From contig DIHI01000145.1 of the NCBI GenBank assembly GCA_002420085.1, forward strand, positions 10,099 to 16,329: 6,231 nucleotides of DNA. Direction: 5' to 3'. The translations under genes were made by a program, and so were the position numbers. Origin of the DNA: Lysobacterales bacterium UBA5700. GTDB taxonomy: Bacteria; Pseudomonadota; Gammaproteobacteria; Xanthomonadales; Xanthomonadaceae. The notes beneath the pieces were generated by a model. That model saw only the letters and a list, made by a program, of their open reading frames with translations, was not told the DNA's origin and did not search any database. How positions within the stretch are numbered: position 1 is the stretch's first letter; each line of letters begins with the position of its first letter. This document shows positions 1-6,054 of this stretch, piece by piece.

Positions 1-197
1 CCGCGGATCCAGTGACAGGCGACGGCGGTGTTCTTGCGCGCCGTCTTGCGCAGCAGACGGCGCAGGGTGTCGAGTCCAGCCTGGGTGATCGGAGTCTGCC
101 AGGTACGCTCGCCACGGCGTTCGGCGAATTGGTCGAGGATGCGTCGGGACTCGGTGAGTGCTTTCTTGTCACACTGGGAGATCAGCAGGACGTTCAT
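1..197 (-). CDS. cas3: Type I-F Cas2-Cas3 fusion protein, N-terminal fragment (cut by window edge)
   Basis: Only the first 65 codons are present; the gene continues beyond position 1. The translation begins MNVLLISQCDKKALTESRRI, contains RTWQTPITQAGLDTLRRLL, and ends at the edge with AVACHWIR. I recognise this as the Cas2-like N-terminus of the Cas2-3 fusion found in type I-F (Ypest) systems. From family knowledge, the Cas2 part binds Cas1 to form the spacer-integration complex, and the missing HD nuclease and helicase parts degrade target DNA after recruitment by the Csy complex. The ATG (195-197, read on the minus strand) overlaps the cas1 TGA as ATGA. There is no good Shine-Dalgarno sequence before it, so translation is probably coupled to cas1. 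The gene is too short and in the wrong register to appear as an obvious closed reading frame; I found it by translating the reverse complement. The helicase/HD parts and csy1-4 are expected to the left but are not visible. Confidence 0.93.
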   Translation of the reverse strand, partial: MNVLLISQCDKKALTESRRILDQFAERRGERTWQTPITQAGLDTLRRLLRKTARKNTAVACHWIR

Positions 198-1168
198 GTG
201 TGGCTGGCACCAAGGCTTTCGGCGACGGCCTTGAGGGTGTCGATCATGCAGTCCAGCGATTCGCTTCGGGTCAATGCCTGGATGCAGGCTTGTCGGAAGT
301 CCTGCTCGGAATCACCGCGAACTGCGGATATGAACGCCTGCGGAAGGATCGTGGAGTCCTTGACCAGGTCGGCGACATCGAAGACGAGTCCACCACGTCG
401 GGTCTTGCCGTGCAGGACCGCCAGCCCATGCGGAAGCCCAAGCACCCAGGTGGCAGTGGCGGCCAGACCGTAGGCAAGGTAATTGCCGTGGTCGAGGAAA
501 CGATTGGCCGGATCGCCGCCCGTGCCGCGTTTGGCGCGGGTGAAGTCGCCATAGCGGCTGGCGCGGGCGGCCAGTGCATAGAGTTGCTTGCTCAGGCGGG
601 CCTCCTCGATCAGCAGTGCGGCTGTATCGGGAGCCCTCTCGATCGTGGCCAGCGAGGATGCGAGCGCCGATTCAAGCGTGGCCATGTCGGGCTCGAAGCC
701 GGCTTCGAGCAGAGTACGGGTCGGCCAGAAGTGGCGGATTCGCTCCAGTCTCGCTCGCTGAAATGCTTGCGCTGCTGCCAGGCGCTTGCCGTCGTCGAAC
801 CAGAAGCGAACCCAGGCTTGCAGGTACTCGGTCGGTCGATACTCGCTCTGTGGCGAAAACCAGGCGACTTCGATATCCACCTCGTTGGCGGTGAACAGTG
901 GTGTGCCACCACCGCCGCAGAAGCCGACCAGCACGCCGGCCTTGGCCAATTCACGCATGGCGGCCTGGGTAATCGAGGTGCCTGTGCCAAGCAGGACCGT
1001 CGTGGTGTTGGCGATCGGGATATTCCAGTACAGCGAGCGCTTGCCTTCATCCGTGACGTATTCGACCCGGCCGCCGTTGACCAGCACTCGGCAGTGTTCG
1101 AGGTAATAGATGTTCGCGCGCTTGCTGTGCAGCACGCTTTTCAGGTCGGAAGGATGCAGGTCGTCCAT
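194..1168 (-). CDS. cas1: CRISPR-associated endonuclease Cas1, type I-F
   Basis: This 324-residue protein has the usual length for type I-F Cas1. Cas1 is the metal-dependent integrase that, with Cas2 (here the Cas2-3 fusion), inserts new spacers into the CRISPR array. The N-terminus (MDDLHPSDLKSVLHSKRANI) and the glycine-rich stretch LVGFCGGGGTP (80-90) are typical of the I-F branch. The metal-site residues known from Pseudomonas aeruginosa Cas1 (E190, H254, D265, D268, from memory) have counterparts at E189 (in IEEARLSK), H253 (VLHGKTRRGG), D264 and D267 (FDVADL), so the enzyme looks intact. The start is fixed by matching the family N-terminus, although the upstream bases give only a poor ribosome-binding site. 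The stop overlaps the cas2-3 start (ATGA), the usual cas1-cas3 order of I-F operons. The gene heads the operon as far as can be seen. Confidence 0.97.
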   Translation of the reverse strand: MDDLHPSDLKSVLHSKRANIYYLEHCRVLVNGGRVEYVTDEGKRSLYWNIPIANTTTVLLGTGTSITQAAMRELAKAGVLVGFCGGGGTPLFTANEVDIEVAWFSPQSEYRPTEYLQAWVRFWFDDGKRLAAAQAFQRARLERIRHFWPTRTLLEAGFEPDMATLESALASSLATIERAPDTAALLIEEARLSKQLYALAARASRYGDFTRAKRGTGGDPANRFLDHGNYLAYGLAATATWVLGLPHGLAVLHGKTRRGGLVFDVADLVKDSTILPQAFISAVRGDSEQDFRQACIQALTRSESLDCMIDTLKAVAESLGASHT

Positions 1169-1385
1169 CGGTGCGCCGAAGAGAGAGTGAAACGCATTGC
1201 CGAATCGGTGTTGGTCTTGGCTTCGCCGTGGTCAACGCTGGCGGTCGAAGCCAGGCGGGTGCGGCGCCATTGGGGATTACGGCCGAACCATCCTCGATGT
1301 GCGGAACCACCCGCCACTATCGGAGGAACGGATCATGGGGTGGATTTCGGCCTTCAAACGCCTCTGGCATTGGCTTCTCGGCAAC
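1169..1385. other. Intergenic region upstream of cas1, no CRISPR repeats
   Basis: These 217 bp lie between the cas1 start and the stop of the CoA-transferase-like gene, both on the minus strand. The region must hold the cas operon promoter unless cas1 is cotranscribed from the gene upstream. I see no 28-bp I-F type repeat, no AT-rich leader and no clear terminator hairpin with a T-run. A TTGACC on the minus strand (1235-1230) has no convincing -10 partner. The only other item is a good GGAGG (1322-1326) placed 8 nt before an ATG at 1335 on the plus strand, discussed in the findings. Confidence 0.6.
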
Positions 1386-3347
1386 TCATCCCTCGCTCGC
1401 GCTGTGCTTGAGCGCCAGACGCAGCAGTCGGGCCTGCACCCGCTCGGACAGGCCGGCGGGCCGGTTCAGGCCCATGCGGGTGAGTGCTTCCGGGTCGTCG
1501 CGGCCGCCGTCGCGCAGTGCCTGGGTGATCAGTCCGAGCATGCGGCGGCGGCTGCCGGTGCGGGCCTTCAGCCAGGTCAGGGCGCGGACCAGTCGTTGTT
1601 CGATTTCGGTGAAATCACTGCCGAGCGGGTAGTCCGGTAGCAGACCCAGGCGGCGGAACGGTCGCAGGGACTCGGCGATCCGCTCCGGAGTGTTGCGCCG
1701 CCATTCGGTGGGTACGGTGAAATCACGGGCCAGTTTGCCGGCCGCCTTGGCCTGAGCGGCGAGGGCGTCGATGAAGCGGGCATCCGTCACCGCCAGCATG
1801 GCGATCACGCATTCCTCGTCGCTGCGTCCGCGCAGGTCGGCGACGCCGTATTCGGTTACGAAGATGTCGCGCAGATGGCGCGGGATGGTGGTGTGTCCGT
1901 AGTTCCAGCGCACGCTGGATGACAGCGCGCCGGCGTTTTCGTAGGTACTGCGCAGCATCAGGATCGAGCGACCTTCTTCCAGCGCGTGCGCCATCGCCAC
2001 GAAGTTGTACTGGCCACCGACGCCGGAGACCACCCGACCATCATCGAGTGCGTCGGAAACTGCGGCGCCGAGTGCGGTCGCCATCATGCAGGTGTTGAAG
2101 AATCGGGCGTCACGGCGCTGGAAGCGCTCGAGCGCCTCGCGGCCGCCGTAGAGCTGATTGATGTGCGACACACGGGTCATGCCGATCCGGGCGCGTTCAT
2201 GGTCCGGCAACGCGCGCAGCCAGGCGTAGAAGTCGTGTGAGCCGAGGAAGAATGCCGCGTGCAGGTACTGGCCTTCGCGTTCGATGCGGCTGCGGTCGGC
2301 GTCATCGTCCTCGCCACGCCAGACCCGCAGCATCAGGTCGAGATCATCGACCACCTTGCGTTTGATGACCTCGACCTCGACCAGCCGCTTGAAGCCGTCG
2401 GTGATCATCTCGCTGGCGCCGTACAGGCCGACGCCGAACTCGCCGAGCCCGCCCCAGGCGCAATGCAATGGCGATTCGTGCAGGCCGGGCGCGAGGTTCT
2501 CCATCAGTTCGCGATAGGCGGCATTGCGGGTCTGGCGCAGGGCCAGGGCGTGACTGAGCGCGTCACTCAATGCGCCGATGCCGATCTGGAGCGTGCCGCC
2601 GTCACGAACCAGGGCGCTGGCATGCAGGCCGATGGCGAATTCGGCATCCGACACCGGTGCCCGAGGCAGGGCGAACAGGCGCGGTACCGGTTCCGGGTGG
2701 TCGAGCACGGCATCAAAAAAGTCCGACTGCACGGCGGCGTCGCCAGCCATGAAGGGTAGATCCGGGTGAACCACGGCGATCAGGGTCGGCCTAGGTTTGC
2801 CCAGGCGGGCCAGTTCGTCGAGGGCATCGAAGGTCAGGTCGGGGTTGCAGCTCATGCTCAGCCGCTGGCCGCCAGGTTCGCGCGCTACGAGTTGTACCAG
2901 GGCATTGGGACCGTGCAGGGCCACGGTTCGTGCCGCGTGGGTGTAATTCAGATTGTTGTAGTGCCGCTGGGCATCACTGGCGCCGAGCAGGGCGCCGGAC
3001 TGCATGTAGAACTCTTCGATGCGGATATTGCTCGGCACCTGGCCGCGCTTCTGGGCCGGGACATGGGCCAGCACCGGATAATCGGCGCCGAAATGGCGGT
3101 CGAGAAAGGGCTTGAGGAAGCGCGCCTGGATGCCCTGGCCTGGTGCCGGAGGGGTCAGCGAAAGTGCCGTGAGCAGGTGCAGTGCGTGATCGTCGTGGTC
3201 GGCGACATGGTGATACAGCGCGTTGAGCAGACCGTGTGGCTTGCCGAGCCCAAGCGGTGCTGCCACCACCAGCCGTCGGCCGGTGCGTTGCAGCAGAAAG
3301 TCGAGCGCTTGGTCGAAATCGTGCAGGATCGCGGGGCGGTCGGTCAT
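1386..3347 (-). CDS. Acetyl-CoA hydrolase/CoA-transferase family protein (long form)
   Basis: The 653-residue product resembles the acetyl-CoA hydrolase/transferase (class I CoA-transferase) superfamily, cytoplasmic enzymes that hydrolyse acyl-CoA or move CoA between short-chain acids. Visible family features are VAAPLGLGKPHGL near 28-40, LQIGIGALSDAL (253-264), YGASEMITDG (309-318, the place where relatives have a HTEM-SDG type segment), SGVGGQYNF (441-449) and VTEYGVADLRGRSDEE (497-512). The last two mark the C-terminal acetyl-CoA hydrolase domain. At about 650 aa it is longer than the roughly 430-aa 4-hydroxybutyrate CoA-transferases. The extra length is an insertion of about 100 residues around 320-420, charged at its start, plus a C-terminal basic tail (about 590-653). 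The substrate cannot be told from sequence and I do not assign the catalytic glutamate with certainty. The start ATG has only a weak ribosome-binding site. It lies 104 bp downstream of ompW on the same strand; no functional link is evident. Confidence 0.87.
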   Translation of the reverse strand: MTDRPAILHDFDQALDFLLQRTGRRLVVAAPLGLGKPHGLLNALYHHVADHDDHALHLLTALSLTPPAPGQGIQARFLKPFLDRHFGADYPVLAHVPAQKRGQVPSNIRIEEFYMQSGALLGASDAQRHYNNLNYTHAARTVALHGPNALVQLVAREPGGQRLSMSCNPDLTFDALDELARLGKPRPTLIAVVHPDLPFMAGDAAVQSDFFDAVLDHPEPVPRLFALPRAPVSDAEFAIGLHASALVRDGGTLQIGIGALSDALSHALALRQTRNAAYRELMENLAPGLHESPLHCAWGGLGEFGVGLYGASEMITDGFKRLVEVEVIKRKVVDDLDLMLRVWRGEDDDADRSRIEREGQYLHAAFFLGSHDFYAWLRALPDHERARIGMTRVSHINQLYGGREALERFQRRDARFFNTCMMATALGAAVSDALDDGRVVSGVGGQYNFVAMAHALEEGRSILMLRSTYENAGALSSSVRWNYGHTTIPRHLRDIFVTEYGVADLRGRSDEECVIAMLAVTDARFIDALAAQAKAAGKLARDFTVPTEWRRNTPERIAESLRPFRRLGLLPDYPLGSDFTEIEQRLVRALTWLKARTGSRRRMLGLITQALRDGGRDDPEALTRMGLNRPAGLSERVQARLLRLALKHSASEG

Positions 3348-3451
3348 GGCAAGAGAATACCGCCTGGTCGCATCCGTGCGGCCGAGGCGGTCGGAGAGTT
3401 CATCAAGCGGCCGGGTCCGGGTTCCGTGGCCGTTCGGTCAGCGCCGGTGAC

Positions 3452-4078
3452 TCAGAACCGGTAGCCGATCATCACGCTGTAGATCAGCGGATCGACATTG
3501 ACCTTGCCGACATTGCTGCCGTTGACCCAGACATCGCTGCCGATGTCGGTCCAGCGGATGTCGCCGATCACCTCAATGTTGTCGGTCACCTTGTAGACCA
3601 CGCCGCCCTGGAATGACGCGCCCCAACTGTTGTCCACCGCGACATCGGCGCCGGCGAGCGGGCCTTCCGGATCCTCTTCGTAGAACCAGGTGTAGTTCAG
3701 ACCGATGCCCAGGAACGGATTGAACCGCGACTCCGGGCGGAAGTAGTACTGGAGGGTCAGGGTCGGTGGCAGTTGATCGACATCGGCTGCCTTGACCCCG
3801 TTCAGTCGCACGGAGTGGGTGAACGGGCTGGAGGCCAGCAGCTCCAGGGCGATGTTCGGTGTGAAGTGATAGCCGAAGGTCAGGCCGAGTTGGGTGTTGG
3901 TGCCGACGCTCGAATCGAGCGCTCCGCCGGCCAACCGGCCGGTATCGTCCTTGGGATCGACGATCGTGACACCGGCACGGACGAACCAGTCCTGCGCCTG
4001 GACTTCGGTGGCTGGGGTCAGGGCGAGACCGAGCGCAAGCGCGGCGGCGATGGGAGCGGGGCGAAGCATGTGTTTCAT
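3452..4078 (-). CDS. ompW: OmpW-family outer-membrane beta-barrel protein
   Basis: The 208-residue product is an OmpW-type porin, an eight-stranded outer-membrane barrel thought to pass small hydrophobic molecules. It starts with a signal peptide: basic MKHMLRPAP, hydrophobic AAALALGLAL, and a likely cleavage after VQA (residue 28). The mature part begins QDWFVRAGVTIVDPKDDTG, the standard OmpW opening. It continues with FGYHFTPNIALELLASSPFTH (68-88) and FNPFLGIGLNYTWFYEE (119-135), and ends in IYSVMIGYRF; a terminal phenylalanine is the usual barrel-assembly signal. The frame is open 31 codons further upstream, but this start is preferred because AAGGAAAG (4090-4083, minus strand) lies just before it and the signal peptide begins here. 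The gene is divergent from the BlaI-type repressor. The symbol reflects the family; orthology to E. coli ompW is not shown. Confidence 0.93.
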   Translation of the reverse strand: MKHMLRPAPIAAALALGLALTPATEVQAQDWFVRAGVTIVDPKDDTGRLAGGALDSSVGTNTQLGLTFGYHFTPNIALELLASSPFTHSVRLNGVKAADVDQLPPTLTLQYYFRPESRFNPFLGIGLNYTWFYEEDPEGPLAGADVAVDNSWGASFQGGVVYKVTDNIEVIGDIRWTDIGSDVWVNGSNVGKVNVDPLIYSVMIGYRF

Positions 4079-4082
4079 GTGA

Positions 4083-4090
4083 CTTTCCTT
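4083..4090 (-). promoter_or_regulatory. Ribosome-binding site of ompW (start-deciding)
   Basis: The minus strand reads AAGGAAAG, with AAGGA about 7 nt before the ATG at 4078. It supports the start in front of the signal peptide over the longer open frame beginning at 4171. Confidence 0.75.
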
Positions 4091-4120
4091 GCAGGGTTGA
4101 GAACCAATACGTCCAGTTTC

Positions 4121-4138
4121 GGCGCGCGCCCGCGCGCC
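4121..4138. repeat. Perfect G+C-only inverted repeat upstream of ompW
   Basis: The bases GGCGCGCG-CC-CGCGCGCC form a perfect inverted repeat (8-bp arms with a 2-bp centre, or 7-bp arms with a 4-nt loop). It lies 43 bp before the ompW start codon and is followed by no T-run on either strand, so it does not look like a simple terminator. If ompW transcription starts upstream of it, it would fold as a very stable hairpin in the leader RNA. Confidence 0.5.
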
Positions 4139-4142
4139 AACG

Positions 4143-4156
4143 TTGAGCTTAGTCAA
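4143..4156. promoter_or_regulatory. Possible FNR/CRP-type dyad in the ompW upstream region
   Basis: The sequence TTGAGCTTAGTCAA (minus strand TTGACTAAGCTCAA) matches 8 of 10 fixed bases of the FNR consensus TTGAT-N4-ATCAA. ompW is known to be controlled by FNR in enterobacteria, so the position is suggestive. No convincing -10 element at the right distance was found, and a TTGACT on the minus strand here could equally be a -35-like sequence. This is a weak call. Confidence 0.3.
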
Positions 4157-4249
4157 ATTTGCGTTAAGCAAAAGGTCGAGTGCTTCTCGAAATCGATCAT
4201 CGTCACCCCGGCGGGTAGCCTTGATCGCCGGTTGGGCCGGGGGCTGGCC

Positions 4250-4277
4250 TTGACAGCATCATTTACGCCTGTAAACT
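4250..4277 (+). promoter_or_regulatory. Sigma70-type promoter of the blaI-M56 operon
   Basis: A perfect -35 hexamer TTGACA (4250-4255) is followed after 16 bp by TAAACT (4272-4277), matching 4 of 6 bases of the -10 consensus. Transcription would start near 4284, about 22 nt before the repressor start codon. The spacer and -10 element are covered by the first palindromic operator, as expected for an autorepressed promoter. Confidence 0.65.
4262..4275. promoter_or_regulatory. Operator 1, predicted BlaI-type repressor site
   Basis: TTTACGCCTGTAAA has a perfect TTTAC-N4-GTAAA dyad and contains the TAC/GTA half-sites typical of BlaI/MecI operators. It lies between the -35 and -10 hexamers and overlaps the -10, so a bound repressor would block RNA polymerase. 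A second copy lies 26 bp downstream. Binding by the adjacent repressor is inferred from position and symmetry. Confidence 0.75.
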
Positions 4278-4287
4278 GCGGCTGAAA

Positions 4288-4301
4288 TTTACAGGTGTAA
4301 T
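4288..4301. promoter_or_regulatory. Operator 2, predicted BlaI-type repressor site overlapping the ribosome-binding site
   Basis: TTTACAGGTGTAAT is a TTTAC-N4-GTAAA dyad with one mismatch. Its reverse complement matches operator 1 at 12 of 14 positions, so the two sites face each other. AGGTG (4293-4297), the likely Shine-Dalgarno of the repressor gene, sits inside it, 8 nt before the ATG. It would cover the first transcribed bases. Confidence 0.7.
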
Positions 4302-4305
4302 CGAT

Positions 4306-4674
4306 ATGCGAATCAGCGACGCCGAAAGTCGGGTCATGGACGTGCTGTGGCAGTCCAGCCCGCGCACCGCCGAAGAGGTGATCGCCGAACTGGCCGAACC
4401 CAACGGCTGGGCCGAAGCGACCATCAAGACCCTGCTCAACCGCCTCTTGAACAAGGGCGCCATCAAGGCCGAGCGCGATGGCCGACGGTATCGCTACCTC
4501 CCGATCCTGCGGCGCGAGGACTGGGTGCGCAGCGAGAGCGAGGGCCTGCTGGATCGGCTGTTCGGTGGTCAGGTCGCGCCGCTGGTGGCGCAGTTTTCCC
4601 AACAGCGCAAGCTCAGCGCGAGCGACATCGCCGAACTGCGCAAGCTGATCGAGGATCTGGACGATGAACACTGA
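4306..4674 (+). CDS. blaI: BlaI/MecI/CopY-family transcriptional repressor
   Basis: The 122-residue product is a winged-helix repressor of the BlaI/MecI family, which binds TACA/TGTA-type dyads as a dimer and is inactivated when its partner M56 peptidase is triggered. The opening MRISDAESRVMDVLWQSSP and the stretch with WAEATIKTLLNRLLNKGAI, then DGRRYRYLP (58-66), are the family DNA-binding domain (about 1-70). The dimerisation part (70-122) keeps the family pattern; LVAQFSQQ (93-100) aligns with the region where Staphylococcus BlaI is cut between Asn101 and Phe102, here Gln96-Phe97. Two palindromes lie directly upstream, suggesting autoregulation. The stop overlaps the peptidase gene by 11 nt, so the pair is surely one operon. 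The symbol denotes the family; a beta-lactam role is not implied, and no beta-lactamase gene is in view. Confidence 0.95.
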   Translation: MRISDAESRVMDVLWQSSPRTAEEVIAELAEPNGWAEATIKTLLNRLLNKGAIKAERDGRRYRYLPILRREDWVRSESEGLLDRLFGGQVAPLVAQFSQQRKLSASDIAELRKLIEDLDDEH

Positions 4675-6028
4675 TCTGGCCACGGCTGCGGTCGCCCTGT
4701 TGATCGAAACCGGTCTGGCCGGTTGCGCCGCGATTCTGCTGGTGCTGACACTGCGTCGCCCGGTTCGATCGACCTTCGGTGCCGATCTCGGCTATGCCCT
4801 GTGGCTGCTGGTGCCGCTGGCACTGCTGGCCGTACTGGTGCCGGCCGGGACACGCCCGGACGCCATGCAGGCGGTGACGGTCACGGTCCGCGCCCTGCCC
4901 GAAGCGATCGCCCGCCCTGCCGACACTCCCGCCCTGGCCAGCCCGGCGGGCATCATCCTGGTCGTGTGGCTGATAGGGGCATCGGCGATGGCCGCCCGCC
5001 TGATTCAGCAGCAGCGCCGCTTCCTGGCCGGGCTCGGCCCGGTCCACACCGACGCGCCGGGTCTGCTGCGCGCCGGCAGCAGCGCTGGGCTGCCGGCGGT
5101 GATCGGCATCGTCCGCCAGCACATCGTGCTTCCGCATGACTTTGAAACCCGCTTCGATGCCGAACAGCGCGCCCTGGTGCTGCACCACGAACGCATCCAC
5201 ATCGCTCGGCACGACACCCGTATCAATGCCCTGGTTGCCGTGCTGCGCTGCCTGCACTGGTTCAACCCACTGCTGCACGGAGCGGTTGCCCGCTTCCGTC
5301 ACGACCAGGAACTGTCCTGCGATGCTCAGGTCATCGCCTGCCGTCCGAGTGCCCGCCGCCGCTATGGCGAGGCCATGCTGCAAACCCAACTCAGCGACGC
5401 GGCCCTGCCGCTCGGCTGCCACTGGTCCGGCTTCGAGCGGACCCCATTGTTCCCGTTGAAGGAGCGTATCGCCATGCTGAAGAGCCCCGTCCCGTCCATC
5501 GCCCGTCGTCGCACCGGAACCACCCTGGTCGCTGCACTGGCAAGTCTGATCGCCGTCTCGGCCGCCGCTGTCGATGTCGGCAACACCACGCCCCCCGCAT
5601 CGGAGGACGTCAGCTACCGCCGCATGGCGCCCCCGGAGTACCCCAGCGACGCCCTGGCTCGACGCGAACACGGTCAGGTGGTGCTGAAAGTGCTGGTCGC
5701 CACCGACGGCAGTGCCAGCCAGATCGAACTGGAATCCAGTTCCGGAAGCGAAAGCATCGACACCGCCGCCATCACCGCCGTCAAGACTTGGCAATTCAAC
5801 CCAGGCAGCCACAACGGCAGCCCCGTGGCAGGCTGGGTGCTGGTTCCGATCAATTTTGAGCTGAATGCACCGAACGGGCAGGAATCACCCGCTACCCCGG
5901 AAGAGGCGGACCACGACGCCGGAACCGCCACCGACCACGCGGCTACCCGCAACGCGCCAGACTCGGCCGACACGAACAGCGAAACCACCGCGCTCGACAG
6001 CATCTACATCCGACCCGCAGGCGACTGA
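4664..6028 (+). CDS. M56-family (BlaR1-like) membrane zinc peptidase with C-terminal TonB domain
   Basis: The 454-residue product joins a BlaR1/MecR1-type peptidase to a TonB C-terminal domain. Hydrophobic segments near 8-30, 42-61 and 95-112 are followed by the peptidase domain with the zinc motif HERIH (H175-H179, catalytic E176). E216 in DQELSCDA is the likely third zinc ligand. A fourth segment lies near 284-303. By the BlaR1 topology the peptidase faces the cytoplasm and the C-terminus the periplasm. Residues 322-400 match the TonB C-terminal pattern: PPEYPSDALARREHGQVVLK, then ESSSGSESIDTAAITAVKTW and VLVPINFEL. No penicillin-binding domain is present. A polar tail rich in Asp, Thr and Ala (401-454) ends the protein. 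The linker from the last membrane segment to the TonB domain is only about 18 residues, without a proline-rich spacer, so energising outer-membrane receptors is unlikely; sensing is the better guess. GAGGA at 4651-4655 precedes the ATG by 8 nt. It is translated with the repressor. Confidence 0.92.
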   Translation: MNTDLATAAVALLIETGLAGCAAILLVLTLRRPVRSTFGADLGYALWLLVPLALLAVLVPAGTRPDAMQAVTVTVRALPEAIARPADTPALASPAGIILVVWLIGASAMAARLIQQQRRFLAGLGPVHTDAPGLLRAGSSAGLPAVIGIVRQHIVLPHDFETRFDAEQRALVLHHERIHIARHDTRINALVAVLRCLHWFNPLLHGAVARFRHDQELSCDAQVIACRPSARRRYGEAMLQTQLSDAALPLGCHWSGFERTPLFPLKERIAMLKSPVPSIARRRTGTTLVAALASLIAVSAAAVDVGNTTPPASEDVSYRRMAPPEYPSDALARREHGQVVLKVLVATDGSASQIELESSSGSESIDTAAITAVKTWQFNPGSHNGSPVAGWVLVPINFELNAPNGQESPATPEEADHDAGTATDHAATRNAPDSADTNSETTALDSIYIRPAGD

Positions 6029-6054
6029 AGTGCGTGAGGCTGGGAGTCGTTGTG

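Noticed and set aside
1206..1235. Possible cas1 promoter with TTGACC as -35 on the minus strand
   Set aside because: At 16-18 bp spacing the candidate -10 hexamers (CAACAC, AACACC, ACACCG) are poor, so no promoter is called.
1169..1385. CRISPR array or leader upstream of cas1
   Set aside because: No repeated 28-bp unit of any kind and no I-F repeat core was found on either strand.
158..1411. Long plus-strand open frame (417 codons) opposite cas1
   Set aside because: It is the antisense shadow of cas1, whose family identity and catalytic residues are clear; the plus-strand product has low-complexity, Gly/Ala/Gln-rich sequence with no recognisable domain.
3348..3451. Terminator between ompW and the CoA-transferase-like gene
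   Set aside because: The 104-bp gap is G+C-rich but I could not find a stem followed by a T-run on the minus strand.
4079..4171. Upstream start for the OmpW protein, adding 31 residues
   Set aside because: The extension would put a polar stretch before the signal peptide, spans the FNR-like and hairpin region, and lacks a ribosome-binding site, whereas AAGGAAAG precedes the inner ATG.
4153..4683. Minus-strand open frame opposite the repressor gene
   Set aside because: It covers the repressor, promoter and operators in antisense; the BlaI identity of the plus strand is decisive.
4613..5812. Minus-strand open frame of 399 codons opposite the M56 gene
   Set aside because: It is a G+C-driven shadow of the M56-TonB gene, with a Gln/Gly/His-rich translation typical of antisense frames.
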